From the NCBI GenBank assembly GCA_049687495.1, contig JBAVJB010000157.1, positions 1 to 17,549 of the forward strand: 17,549 nucleotides of DNA, given 5' to 3'. Position 1 is the first letter of the stretch. Each line of letters opens with the position of its first letter. Both the position numbers and the translations under genes were made by a program. Positions 6,699-14,116 of the stretch are shown here, piece after piece. This DNA comes from Salinimicrobium sp049687495 (GTDB taxonomy: Bacteria; Bacteroidota; Bacteroidia; Flavobacteriales; Flavobacteriaceae). The notes under the pieces were generated by a model that worked only from the letters and a program-made list of their open reading frames with translations, searched no databases and had not been told where the DNA came from.

Positions 6699-7144
6699 TA
6701 GTAGTTGATCTCATTTTTAAAGAAGTAGGCTTCACCATCATAGGTCCAGTCTACAGTAATGTTCCAACGGCCGCCAACCAAGCTACTATCAGGTACGAGC
6801 AATTGATGAGAGGATAATGAAAGAGGAATATCATTATCCAGTTGCTTGTTCGACGGCCTGTAAAGGAACATTGTGCCTTCTATTTTTGAAAAGTCAAGTT
6901 CTTGAGGAAAATTGATCACCAGGCCTTCTTCAGTTCGCTCGATGCTGATGTTTTCTGAAAGCTTTGATGCATTATTCTCCTTATCCAACTGTTGCTGGAA
7001 CTCCAGCTCAGTCTTGTAATATTCTTCGGTAACAAGGTCATAGCTGTATGCCTTGTCTGTGCTCATCGTGATCACAAAGAACATGATGAACGAGATGAAA
7101 CTAATAATAGCCAGGACAAGGCCTGTACCCCAAGAGATCTTCAT
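6698..7144 (-). CDS. ccoH: CcoH/FixH, cbb3 oxidase assembly protein
   Basis: A 148-residue FixH-family protein with one N-terminal membrane helix (about residues 5-27). It then has the family segment LVTEEYYKTELEFQQQLDKE and a periplasmic beta domain (LYRPSN..D ... GRWNITVDWTYDGEAYFF). CcoH is a single-span protein needed for stable assembly of CcoN/CcoO complexes. It sits between the small cupin gene (18 bp away) and the SafE-like gene (1-bp overlap). Confidence 0.88.
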   Translation of the reverse strand: MKISWGTGLVLAIISFISFIMFFVITMSTDKAYSYDLVTEEYYKTELEFQQQLDKENNASKLSENISIERTEEGLVINFPQELDFSKIEGTMFLYRPSNKQLDNDIPLSLSSHQLLVPDSSLVGGRWNITVDWTYDGEAYFFKNEINY

Positions 7145-7162
7145 TTTCTTTTCCTTTTAAAG

Positions 7163-7468
7163 TTATCCTTTGATCACCAGGAACAAACTGTCCTTTAGTG
7201 CCTCTACGGCGTGCAGTTGTCCAACCTGTATCACATGTTCATCATACAAGCCAAGGGTGGTTTCAGCTTCATCGGTTTTGAAGACCACCTGTCCTTTTAT
7301 GACCACAAGTTTTGCGGGTATATCTGTCTTGTGCTCTTTAAGCACCACATTTTCCTTTAGCCCAATCGCCAGGATGTGGAAATCTTTTCCTTCCTGAAGC
7401 CTTTTTACTACCGGTTTTTCAGCAGTTTCTGTCTGTGCAATTACCTCTTTTAATATCATCTTCTTCAT
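7163..7468 (-). CDS. Small cupin-domain protein in the cbb3 operon
   Basis: A 101-residue protein with a single cupin-like beta-barrel. The first motif is degenerate (LKEHKTDIPAKLVVIKGQVVF, one His), and the second is QVGQLHAVEALKDSLFLVI. There is no signal peptide. It may bind a metal or small ligand, but the usual HxH pair is reduced. It lies 36 bp after ccoG and 18 bp before ccoH on the same strand, so it is probably part of the oxidase operon. An internal ATG at codon 4 is a possible alternative start. The function is unknown. Confidence 0.75.
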   Translation of the reverse strand: MKKMILKEVIAQTETAEKPVVKRLQEGKDFHILAIGLKENVVLKEHKTDIPAKLVVIKGQVVFKTDEAETTLGLYDEHVIQVGQLHAVEALKDSLFLVIKG

Positions 7469-7504
7469 TTTTTGCTGATCTTGTGGACCAGGTTAGTATT
7501 TGTT

Positions 7505-8917
7505 TTACCTGAAACTCCTTGGTCCCATAAAATTGGTCCTGGTGGTTTCTATCAATTTATTCCCGCTGAAGATGCCGATCTCGAGATCGCTCTTCTCGCT
7601 TGTAAGTGTAGCCTTCGGGATCTCGATGAACAGCGTACCTTCAGCAAGGCCTTTTTCGGGCACCACGATGTTTTCGTGGGTAACAGATTCGATACTTCCC
7701 TTGTGCGACATTAATTCAAAATGTATGTCTTCATAGCTGCCCGTGGTCTTGTTGATCAACTTAAAGGTGTAGACATTGCTAATCATGTCATTTGCCTTGG
7801 TCTCATAAAGCTGCCCCGGCAGGCGTAGAATGGTCGCCTCGACATCACTTCTCAAAAAGAGCATTCCCGAGAGGATTCCTACCAGCACGAAGAGAATGGC
7901 CGCATAGCCTTTCATCTTTGGCGTTAACCTGAATTTCTCTTCTTTCTCAATATTTTCTTCGGAATAATAGCCGATCAAACCTTTTGGAAGATCCACTTTT
8001 TCCATCATTGCGTCACAGGCATCTATACAGGCGGTACAGTTGATGCATTCCAGCTGCGTTCCATTCCTGATGTCTATACCTGTCGGGCAAACATGTACAC
8101 ACTGTGAACAGTCAATACAGTCACCTTTGCCAAGCTCTGCCCGGTTCTCATTTTTTCTGAACTTTGAGCGCCCCAGTTCCCGTTCTCCACGTTTGTTGTC
8201 ATAGGCAACCACAACAGATTTTTTATCAAGCAACACACTTTGCAGCCTTCCGTAAGGGCAGGCAATGGTACAAACCTGCTCCCTGAACCAGGCAAAGATG
8301 AAGTAGAACACCCCGGTAAAAATGAGCAGCCCGGTAAAGGTGCTAAGATGTTCTGTGGGACCTTCGGTCACGTACTTCAACAGGCTTTCACTGCTAATGA
8401 GGTAGGCCAGGAAGACGTTCGCAATTCCGAAGGAGATGAGGAAAAAAATGAACCATTTAAATCCCTTTTTTCGAACCTTTTCTGCGGTCCAGTCCTGTTT
8501 GTCCAGTCGCATCTGTGCCCCGCGGTCACCTTCTATCCAGTACTCGATCTTCCGGAAGACCATTTCCATAAAAATGGTCTGCGGACATAACCAGCCGCAA
8601 AAGATCCTTCCGAAGGCATTGGTGAAAAGCGCAATGAACAGCACCCCAATGATCATGGCGGTCACCCCAATGTAGAAGTCCTGTGGCCAGAACGGAAATC
8701 CGAAGATATTGAACTCCCGTTGCAGGATGTTGAACATCATGAACTGGTTGCCGTTCACATGAATGAAAGGGCTCGCAATGAGAAAAGCTAACAGGAACCA
8801 GGTGAAACGCGTGCGGTACTTATAGAAGTTGCCGCTGGGTTTCTTAGGATAGACCCAGGCTCTTTTGCCCTCGTCATTCATGGTTCCTATGCGATCCCTG
8901 TAACTGGTGGTACTCAT
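7505..8917 (-). CDS. ccoG: CcoG/RdxA/FixG, polyferredoxin for cbb3 oxidase maturation
   Basis: A 470-residue membrane polyferredoxin, normal for the family. Residues about 40-60, 80-100, 155-175, 195-212 and 335-353 are membrane helices. CGWLCP (107-112) and CTIACP (216-221) flank helices. Two [4Fe-4S] motifs, C267-C270-C273-C277 and C291-C294-C297-C301, form the ferredoxin domain, followed by a C-terminal immunoglobulin-like periplasmic domain. CcoG is reported to act in copper reduction during cbb3 assembly. It follows ccoP with a 78-bp gap that contains a repeat. Confidence 0.94.
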   Translation of the reverse strand: MSTTSYRDRIGTMNDEGKRAWVYPKKPSGNFYKYRTRFTWFLLAFLIASPFIHVNGNQFMMFNILQREFNIFGFPFWPQDFYIGVTAMIIGVLFIALFTNAFGRIFCGWLCPQTIFMEMVFRKIEYWIEGDRGAQMRLDKQDWTAEKVRKKGFKWFIFFLISFGIANVFLAYLISSESLLKYVTEGPTEHLSTFTGLLIFTGVFYFIFAWFREQVCTIACPYGRLQSVLLDKKSVVVAYDNKRGERELGRSKFRKNENRAELGKGDCIDCSQCVHVCPTGIDIRNGTQLECINCTACIDACDAMMEKVDLPKGLIGYYSEENIEKEEKFRLTPKMKGYAAILFVLVGILSGMLFLRSDVEATILRLPGQLYETKANDMISNVYTFKLINKTTGSYEDIHFELMSHKGSIESVTHENIVVPEKGLAEGTLFIEIPKATLTSEKSDLEIGIFSGNKLIETTRTNFMGPRSFR

Positions 8918-8937
8918 TTTATTAGGTTTTAGATCTG

Positions 8938-8995
8938 TGACATGAGATGTGAGAGCTTGCTATATCCCGCATCTCAAAGCTCACGTCTTGTCTCA
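8938..8995. repeat. Degenerate TCTCA-type palindromic repeat between ccoP and ccoG
   Basis: GTGAGAGCTT (8950-8959) pairs with AAGCTCAC (8977-8984) with one bulged base, and ATGAGA (8942-8947) pairs with TCTCAT (8991-8996). Words of the type TGAGA/TCTCA recur through the stretch. It resembles low-complexity interspersed repeats I have seen in Bacteroidota genomes. It could form a hairpin in the operon mRNA. Confidence 0.45.
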
Positions 8996-9874
8996 TTATT
9001 CTTCGGGCCAGATGATATCTCCCTGGGCTTCTTTTGGATTGGCCGGAGTTGTTCCCTGCAGGCTGATCACATAACTGGCAACCTGCTGGATCTGGGTTGG
9101 TTTCAAGGTGGACTTCCAGGAGATCATTCCTTTACCGGCACGCCCACCTTCGCTTATGGTGTGGAAGACATTTTTGATGCCTCCGCCCAGGATCCAGTGC
9201 TCATCAGTTAAGTTAGGCCCAATTCCTCCACCGCCGTCGGCAGCATGACAGGCAATACAATTGGCCTGGAAGATGCTTTTTCCTTCTTCAAGATCTCCAG
9301 CCTCTGTAAGCAAGGTCACGTTCTCTGCACTTACCAGGTCTGGTGCGTTCTTTTTGTATTCTTCAATAGCCACCTTTGCAGCGATCATTTCCTGTTCATA
9401 TTCATCGATCTGGCTATTCCCGTCAAAAATGTGATAATAGGCGAGGTATCCTGCAGCAAAGATGATAGATGCATAGAAAGAGTACAGCCACCATGGCGGG
9501 AGCTTGTTGTCAAGTTCCTTAATTCCGTCATAGTTATGATCGAGTTCCAGGTCTCTTTCTTCAGAAATTGGCCTGGTGCCCATCAGTTTTCTATAGACGG
9601 CCTTAAGGTCATATTTTTTCATTCTGGCCTCGCGATCTGCCATGTAGCGCTCTTTGGCTTCAGGAGAAAGCGTCTTGAACATTACATTTTCTATGGCTGC
9701 GAGGATCAATTCCGCAGCGATAAGGAACAGCAGCACTACAAGCAGCACCAGCTGGAGCATTGGGTATTTTATAAAGGCATAAGTATCGCCGGAGTCTACA
9801 AAGTATTCAGTAATACCTACTATGACCAGGAAAATGGCCGGGATCCTTATCCAGGATGGGATTGCGTGTCTCAT
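8996..9874 (-). CDS. ccoP: CcoP, mono-haem cytochrome c subunit of cbb3 oxidase
   Basis: A 292-residue protein with three membrane helices (about 10-26, 38-62 and 128-148). The CcoP signature DNKLPPWWLYSFYASIIFAAGY lies before the last helix. It has one cytochrome c domain with CIACH at 206-210 and a GMISWK methionine ligand region. Proteobacterial CcoP usually has two CxxCH motifs; only one exists here. The ATG overlaps the ccoQ stop by 4 bp. It passes electrons to the CcoO haem and the CcoN active site on the periplasmic side. Confidence 0.93.
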   Translation of the reverse strand: MRHAIPSWIRIPAIFLVIVGITEYFVDSGDTYAFIKYPMLQLVLLVVLLFLIAAELILAAIENVMFKTLSPEAKERYMADREARMKKYDLKAVYRKLMGTRPISEERDLELDHNYDGIKELDNKLPPWWLYSFYASIIFAAGYLAYYHIFDGNSQIDEYEQEMIAAKVAIEEYKKNAPDLVSAENVTLLTEAGDLEEGKSIFQANCIACHAADGGGGIGPNLTDEHWILGGGIKNVFHTISEGGRAGKGMISWKSTLKPTQIQQVASYVISLQGTTPANPKEAQGDIIWPEE

Positions 9875-10059
9875 AATATTTGGTCGTTATCTGATGATTC
9901 TAAGGGGATGTTTTCCATGTTGCTGATGTATTCTTTCCTCGCGGTGAACACCCACCAGAAAAGGATGACAAAGAACACGAAGAAAATGAGCAGGGAGATA
10001 ATGGGGTAGACCTCTACCCCGGCAATGGTCTCCATGTGGCCTTTTATGAACTTTAACAT
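9871..10059 (-). CDS. ccoQ: CcoQ/FixQ-like small subunit
   Basis: A 62-residue protein with one membrane helix (about residues 18-40: YPIISLLIFFVFFVILFWWV) followed by the basic-aromatic turn FTARKEYI, as in CcoQ. It is placed between ccoNO (6 bp upstream) and ccoP (4-bp overlap), the normal position. CcoQ stabilises the complex. The call rests on position and architecture, since the family is poorly conserved. Confidence 0.85.
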   Translation of the reverse strand: MLKFIKGHMETIAGVEVYPIISLLIFFVFFVILFWWVFTARKEYISNMENIPLESSDNDQIL

Positions 10060-10065
10060 AATCGC

Positions 10066-12264
10066 TTATTTTGAAGTTGTTGAGGTTTCAGGATTTTTGA
10101 TCTTGATATCTGTTCCCAGACGCTGGATGTAAGCGATAAGGGCAACGATCTCACGGTCTTTCATTTCTACGAATGGCTGTCCGTTCTCTTCCGCATATTT
10201 CTTGTCGGCTTCATAAGTCGCAACAAAATCGGGATCATTATACAGGTTCTCTTCGATCTTAGTAGCCTGAGCATCCATAGAAGCCTGTGCATTGGCAATT
10301 TCTTCTTCGGTATAAGGCACTCCAAGTTTCACCATGGTCTTCATCTTGGTCTCGATGTTAGAACGGTCGTTCTCATCGGTGATCAGCCATTTAAAACTAG
10401 GCATTATAGAACCAGATGATGTACTTTGAGGATCGTACATGTGGTTAAAGTGCCAGTTGTCAGAATATTTTCCGCCAATCCTCATAAGATCCGGCCCGGT
10501 ACGCTTACTTCCCCAAAGGAACGGGTGATCGTAAACATATTCACCGGCTTTTGAATATTCGCCGTAGCGCTCAACTTCACTTCTGAAAGGACGCACCATC
10601 TGTGAATGACAGCTCACACAACCTTCCCTGATGTAGATATCCCTTCCTTCCAGCTCCAGCGGAGTGTAGGGCTTCACGCTGGTGATGGTGGGAATATTTG
10701 ATTTTACAAGAATTGTAGGAACGATCTGGATAATACCACCTATCAAGATGGCGACTGTCGCTAGAATTGTAAGCTGAACAGGTCTGCGCTCCAACCAGGT
10801 GTGGAAACCTTCTCCTACGAGCCTTCTTTTGCTGATCTTTTGAAGCGGTGCAGCTTCGGCAAGTTCATCGGTAACATCAGAACCACTTCTAATGGTTTTA
10901 ATAATGTTGTATAGCAGGATGAACATTCCGGAGATGTACATGCTACCACCAATGGCGCGCATCCAGTACATTGGCATGATCTCGGTCACTGTCTCAAGGA
11001 AGTTTCCGTAGACCAGGGTACCATCAGGATTGAATTGTTTCCACATGGAAGCCTGTACAAATCCTGCAACATACATTGGCAATGCGTACATGATGATCCC
11101 CAGGGTACCAACCCAGAAATGGGCATTTGCAAGCTTAACTGACCAAAGTTTGGTCTTGAACATTCTTGGAACCAGCCAGTAAACCATACCAAAGGTAAGG
11201 AAGCCGTTCCATGCAAGGGCACCAACGTGTACGTGGGCAATAACCCAGTCACTAAAGTGTGCAATGGCGTTCACGTTCTTAAGAGAAAGCATTGGGCCTT
11301 CAAAAGTGGCCATCCCGTAACCGGTGATCGCAACCACCATGAATTTCAATACAGGATCTGCTTTTACCTTATCCCAAGCTCCGCGAAGGGTTAGCAAACC
11401 GTTGATCATACCGCCCCATGAAGGCATCAACAGCATTACAGAGAATGCAACTCCAAGGTTTTGTGCCCACCCCGGAAGTGCCGAATACAATAAGTGGTGA
11501 GGTCCTGCCCAGATATAGATAAAGATGAGCGACCAGAAGTGAATGATAGATAATTTGTAAGAGTATACCGGCCTGTTGGCGGCTTTTGGTACAAAATAGT
11601 ACATCAAACCAAGAAAAGGCGTGGTAAGGAAGAAAGCAACGGCGTTGTGGCCATACCACCACTGTACCAGCGCATCCTGTACTCCCGCGTAAACCGAGTA
11701 GCTTTTAAAAAGTCCAACCGGTAAAGCTAAACTGTTGAAAATATGCAGTACTGCCACGGTGACAAAAGTGGCGATGTAGAACCAGATGGCTACATAAAGG
11801 TGACGCTGTCTTCTCTTGAAAATAGTAGCGATAAGGTTCCAGCCAAATACCACCCAAACCACTGCAATAGCAATATCTAAAGGCCATTCCAGCTCGGCAT
11901 ATTCCTTAGAACTTGTAATTCCCAGGGGAAGTGTAATGGCGGCGCCAACAATAATAAGCTGCCAGCCCCAGAAGTTGATCTTGCTCAGGATGTCACTGTA
12001 CATCCTCGCCTTAAGCAATCTTTGGGTGGAGTAGTAAACCCCGGCAAAAATGGCGTTCCCCACGAATGCAAAGATCACCGCGTTGGTGTGGAGAGGACGA
12101 AGTCTTCCAAAGCTCAACCAGGAGATCCCGTCGGTGAGGTTAGGGAATAAAAATAAAAAGGCCAATAGTAGCCCGACAGACATTCCGATCACACCCCAGA
12201 ACAAGGTCGCGTAGAGGAACTTTTTTACGATTTTGTTATCGTAGTAGAACTGCTGCAATTCCAT
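10066..12264 (-). CDS. ccoNO: Fused CcoN-CcoO, catalytic and mono-haem subunits of cbb3 oxidase
   Basis: A 732-residue fusion. Residues about 1-490 are the twelve-helix CcoN haem-copper oxidase, with RPLHTNAVIFAF (low-spin haem His), WWYGHNAVAFFLT (CuB region), WAGPHHLLY (CuB histidines) and SDWVIAHVHVGALAW (haem ligands). After a membrane helix at about 507-528, the rest is CcoO, with CVSCHSQMVRPF at about 549-560 and a distal MPSFKWL methionine. It reduces O2 to water with high affinity and pumps protons. Fusion of CcoN and CcoO is common in Bacteroidota. It starts 10 bp after ccoS. Confidence 0.96.
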   Translation of the reverse strand: MELQQFYYDNKIVKKFLYATLFWGVIGMSVGLLLAFLFLFPNLTDGISWLSFGRLRPLHTNAVIFAFVGNAIFAGVYYSTQRLLKARMYSDILSKINFWGWQLIIVGAAITLPLGITSSKEYAELEWPLDIAIAVVWVVFGWNLIATIFKRRQRHLYVAIWFYIATFVTVAVLHIFNSLALPVGLFKSYSVYAGVQDALVQWWYGHNAVAFFLTTPFLGLMYYFVPKAANRPVYSYKLSIIHFWSLIFIYIWAGPHHLLYSALPGWAQNLGVAFSVMLLMPSWGGMINGLLTLRGAWDKVKADPVLKFMVVAITGYGMATFEGPMLSLKNVNAIAHFSDWVIAHVHVGALAWNGFLTFGMVYWLVPRMFKTKLWSVKLANAHFWVGTLGIIMYALPMYVAGFVQASMWKQFNPDGTLVYGNFLETVTEIMPMYWMRAIGGSMYISGMFILLYNIIKTIRSGSDVTDELAEAAPLQKISKRRLVGEGFHTWLERRPVQLTILATVAILIGGIIQIVPTILVKSNIPTITSVKPYTPLELEGRDIYIREGCVSCHSQMVRPFRSEVERYGEYSKAGEYVYDHPFLWGSKRTGPDLMRIGGKYSDNWHFNHMYDPQSTSSGSIMPSFKWLITDENDRSNIETKMKTMVKLGVPYTEEEIANAQASMDAQATKIEENLYNDPDFVATYEADKKYAEENGQPFVEMKDREIVALIAYIQRLGTDIKIKNPETSTTSK

Positions 12265-12274
12265 ACTTAGTTAA

Positions 12275-12460
12275 TTAATCTTTGTTAGTGTTTACTTGTT
12301 TACTCGGTTTATCCTTTACGAGCTCATCCTCAAAAAGAATCCGTACTGAAGGTGTATAGTCATCGTCGAATTGTCCATTGCGCACGGCAAGGATAAAAAC
12401 AACGAAGAACAATACAGCTACAATAATGCTGATCGTAAGAAGTAAATAGATGACGCTCAT
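12275..12460 (-). CDS. ccoS: CcoS, cbb3 oxidase maturation protein
   Basis: A 61-residue single-span protein. The N-terminal helix MSVIYLLLTISIIVAVLFFV is followed by FILAVRNGQFDDDYTPSVRILFEDE, the typical CcoS tail (GQFDD..P..R.L.D). CcoS is needed for cofactor insertion into the oxidase. It is the first gene of the cbb3 operon and is transcribed away from nirK. The copper ATPase gene ccoI that often precedes ccoS is absent here. Confidence 0.93.
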   Translation of the reverse strand: MSVIYLLLTISIIVAVLFFVVFILAVRNGQFDDDYTPSVRILFEDELVKDKPSKQVNTNKD

Positions 12461-12478
12461 ACCTATTTATAATGGGGA

Positions 12479-12522
12479 CAAAACTATACGAGATGTGGAT
12501 TTCTAAATATGATTTAGATCAG
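12479..12522 (-). promoter_or_regulatory. Fnr-like box plus consensus -7 element, promoter of the cbb3 operon
   Basis: ATGATTTAGATCAG at 12509-12522 lies 22 bp upstream, on the minus strand, of TAGTTTTG (12486-12479), a perfect match to TAnnTTTG. Centre spacing is 33 bp. The predicted start near 12475 gives a 15-nt leader before ccoS. Confidence 0.78.
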
Positions 12523-12561
12523 GTTTGGGTAAAAAGGAAAAAAATTCAGAAAAGTTGGCAT

Positions 12562-12607
12562 ATATGATTATGCTCATATTCAGGCAGGTATTTAAATAGG
12601 ACATTTG
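12562..12607 (+). promoter_or_regulatory. Fnr-like box plus -7 element, promoter of nirK
   Basis: ATATGATTATGCTCATAT (12562-12579) is a perfect inverted repeat with 6-nt arms and the ATGA-N6-TCAT core at 12564-12577. After 22 bp, GACATTTG (12600-12607) matches TAnnTTTG with one mismatch. The predicted start near 12611 leaves a 29-nt leader to the nirK ATG at 12640. Confidence 0.76.
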
Positions 12608-12612
12608 TGTCT
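12599..12612. promoter_or_regulatory. Near-palindrome GGACATTTGTGTCT over the nirK -7 element, candidate operator
   Basis: It is identical at 12 of 14 positions to the perfect palindrome at 651-664 and keeps 9 of the 10 arm bases. Its position over the -7 element and predicted start would suit a repressor. The ccoS and yceI promoters lack it. Confidence 0.5.
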
Positions 12613-12639
12613 GAAATTAATATTCAATCTATTCTGATC

Positions 12640-14091
12640 ATGAAAAATATCCAAACCTTAAAAAACAGATTAGTCTATTTACTCTTCGGAACGGCTGTGT
12701 TGGCCACCTCTTTTACTTCATGTGAAAAGGCAAAGGCCGCCAAGGAGAATCCCGAACAAATGAAAGTATATGGTGAAACCGAAGCCCAGCTTACCGCACC
12801 TCCTTTAGTACCACGCCCTGTAGGCAAAAGAGCGGCTACAAAACTGGTCGTTAATATGGAGGTGATAGAGAAAGAGATGCAGATGAGCGATGGCGTGAGC
12901 TACGTGTACTGGACCTTTAATGGTAGCGTACCGGGAAGTTTCATTCGTACCAGGGTAGGAGATGAGGTGGAATTCCACCTTAAAAACCACCCCGACTCAA
13001 AACTACCTCACAATATTGACCTTCACGCAGTGACCGGTCCCGGCGGTGGCGCAAAATCTTCTTTTGTGGCTCCCGGCCATGAAGTGGTGTTCAACTTCAA
13101 AACTCTTAATCCGGGGCTATATGTTTATCACTGTGCAACAGCTCCTGTGGGAATGCACATCGCGAACGGGATGTATGGACTCATTCTTGTCGAGCCGGAA
13201 GGTGGACTTCCTCCTGTAGATAAAGAATACTACATCATGCAGGGAGATTTTTACACCGAAGGTGAGAATGGAGAAAGAGGGCTGCAGGCATTTGATATGA
13301 CCAAAGCCATTGACGAAGACGCAGATTATGTGGTCTTTAACGGAAGTGTTGGTGCACTTACAGGTGAAAACGCCATCACCGCAAAAGTTGGAGAGACTGT
13401 ACGCCTCTTTGTTGGTAATGGTGGACCAAACCTGGTTTCTTCTTTCCACGTAATAGGTGAGATCTTTGATAAGGTTCACGTAGAAGGTGGTACAATGGTT
13501 AATGAGAACGTACAAACTACTCTTATTCCTGCCGGTGGTGCTGCAATGATGGAATTGCGGGTTGACGTGCCGGGAGATTTCATCATGGTAGACCACTCTA
13601 TCTTTAGAGCCTTTAATAAAGGAGCCCTGGGAATCCTAAAAGTGGAAGGCCCTGAGAACAAAGATATTTTCGCCGGTAAAACTGCAGAAATGACTTACAA
13701 TCCTTCTGATGTTGCTGAAACCGAAACTGCTGAAGCAGCCGGAGACATCCAGGTAGCTGATCTTTCTCTTGCAGAAAAACTGGAAAACGGTAAAAAGATC
13801 TACACTCAAACCTGCTTTGCCTGCCACCAGGCCACCGGCCAGGGAATACCAAACGCTTTCCCTCCTCTTGCAGGTTCAGATTTCTTGAATGCAGATCCGC
13901 ACCGTGCCATAGAAGTAGTGAAATTTGGACTTTCAGGAAAGGTAGAAGTGAATGGAGATGTGTACAATTCGGCTATGCCTAAGCAGAATCTTTCAGATGA
14001 AGATATAGCCAGCGTGCTTACCTACGTTTACAGTCAATGGGGCAACAACAAGACCGAGGTGACCACCGAAATGGTGAAGTCAAAAAAATAA
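12640..14091 (+). CDS. nirK: Copper nitrite reductase with C-terminal cytochrome c domain, lipoprotein
   Basis: A 483-residue protein that reduces nitrite to NO outside the cytoplasmic membrane. A lipoprotein signal ends in the lipobox FTSC with Cys 28. Two cupredoxin domains follow. The type 1 copper ligands are His124, Cys165, His173 and Met178. The type 2 ligands are His129, His164 and His319. The catalytic pair is Asp127 (LPHNIDLH) and His270 (SSFHVIGEIFDKV). After a linker at about 345-378 comes a cytochrome c domain with CFACH (392-396) and a likely Met446 ligand, an internal electron donor as in known NirK-cytochrome c fusions. A GTG at 12607 is in frame but lies before the predicted transcription start, so the ATG is used. 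nirV follows by 25 bp. Confidence 0.96.
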   Translation: MKNIQTLKNRLVYLLFGTAVLATSFTSCEKAKAAKENPEQMKVYGETEAQLTAPPLVPRPVGKRAATKLVVNMEVIEKEMQMSDGVSYVYWTFNGSVPGSFIRTRVGDEVEFHLKNHPDSKLPHNIDLHAVTGPGGGAKSSFVAPGHEVVFNFKTLNPGLYVYHCATAPVGMHIANGMYGLILVEPEGGLPPVDKEYYIMQGDFYTEGENGERGLQAFDMTKAIDEDADYVVFNGSVGALTGENAITAKVGETVRLFVGNGGPNLVSSFHVIGEIFDKVHVEGGTMVNENVQTTLIPAGGAAMMELRVDVPGDFIMVDHSIFRAFNKGALGILKVEGPENKDIFAGKTAEMTYNPSDVAETETAEAAGDIQVADLSLAEKLENGKKIYTQTCFACHQATGQGIPNAFPPLAGSDFLNADPHRAIEVVKFGLSGKVEVNGDVYNSAMPKQNLSDEDIASVLTYVYSQWGNNKTEVTTEMVKSKK

Positions 14092-14116
14092 TTGAAGCAC
14101 AATAAAATTCAGTAAA

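Noticed and set aside
9245..10009. 254-codon plus-strand open frame
   Set aside because: It is entirely antisense to ccoP and ccoQ, which have clear family motifs; the frame has no recognisable domain.
12607..12639. GTG start for nirK adding 11 residues
   Set aside because: The GTG lies in the -7 element and before the predicted transcription start. The lipoprotein signal begins properly at the ATG at 12640.
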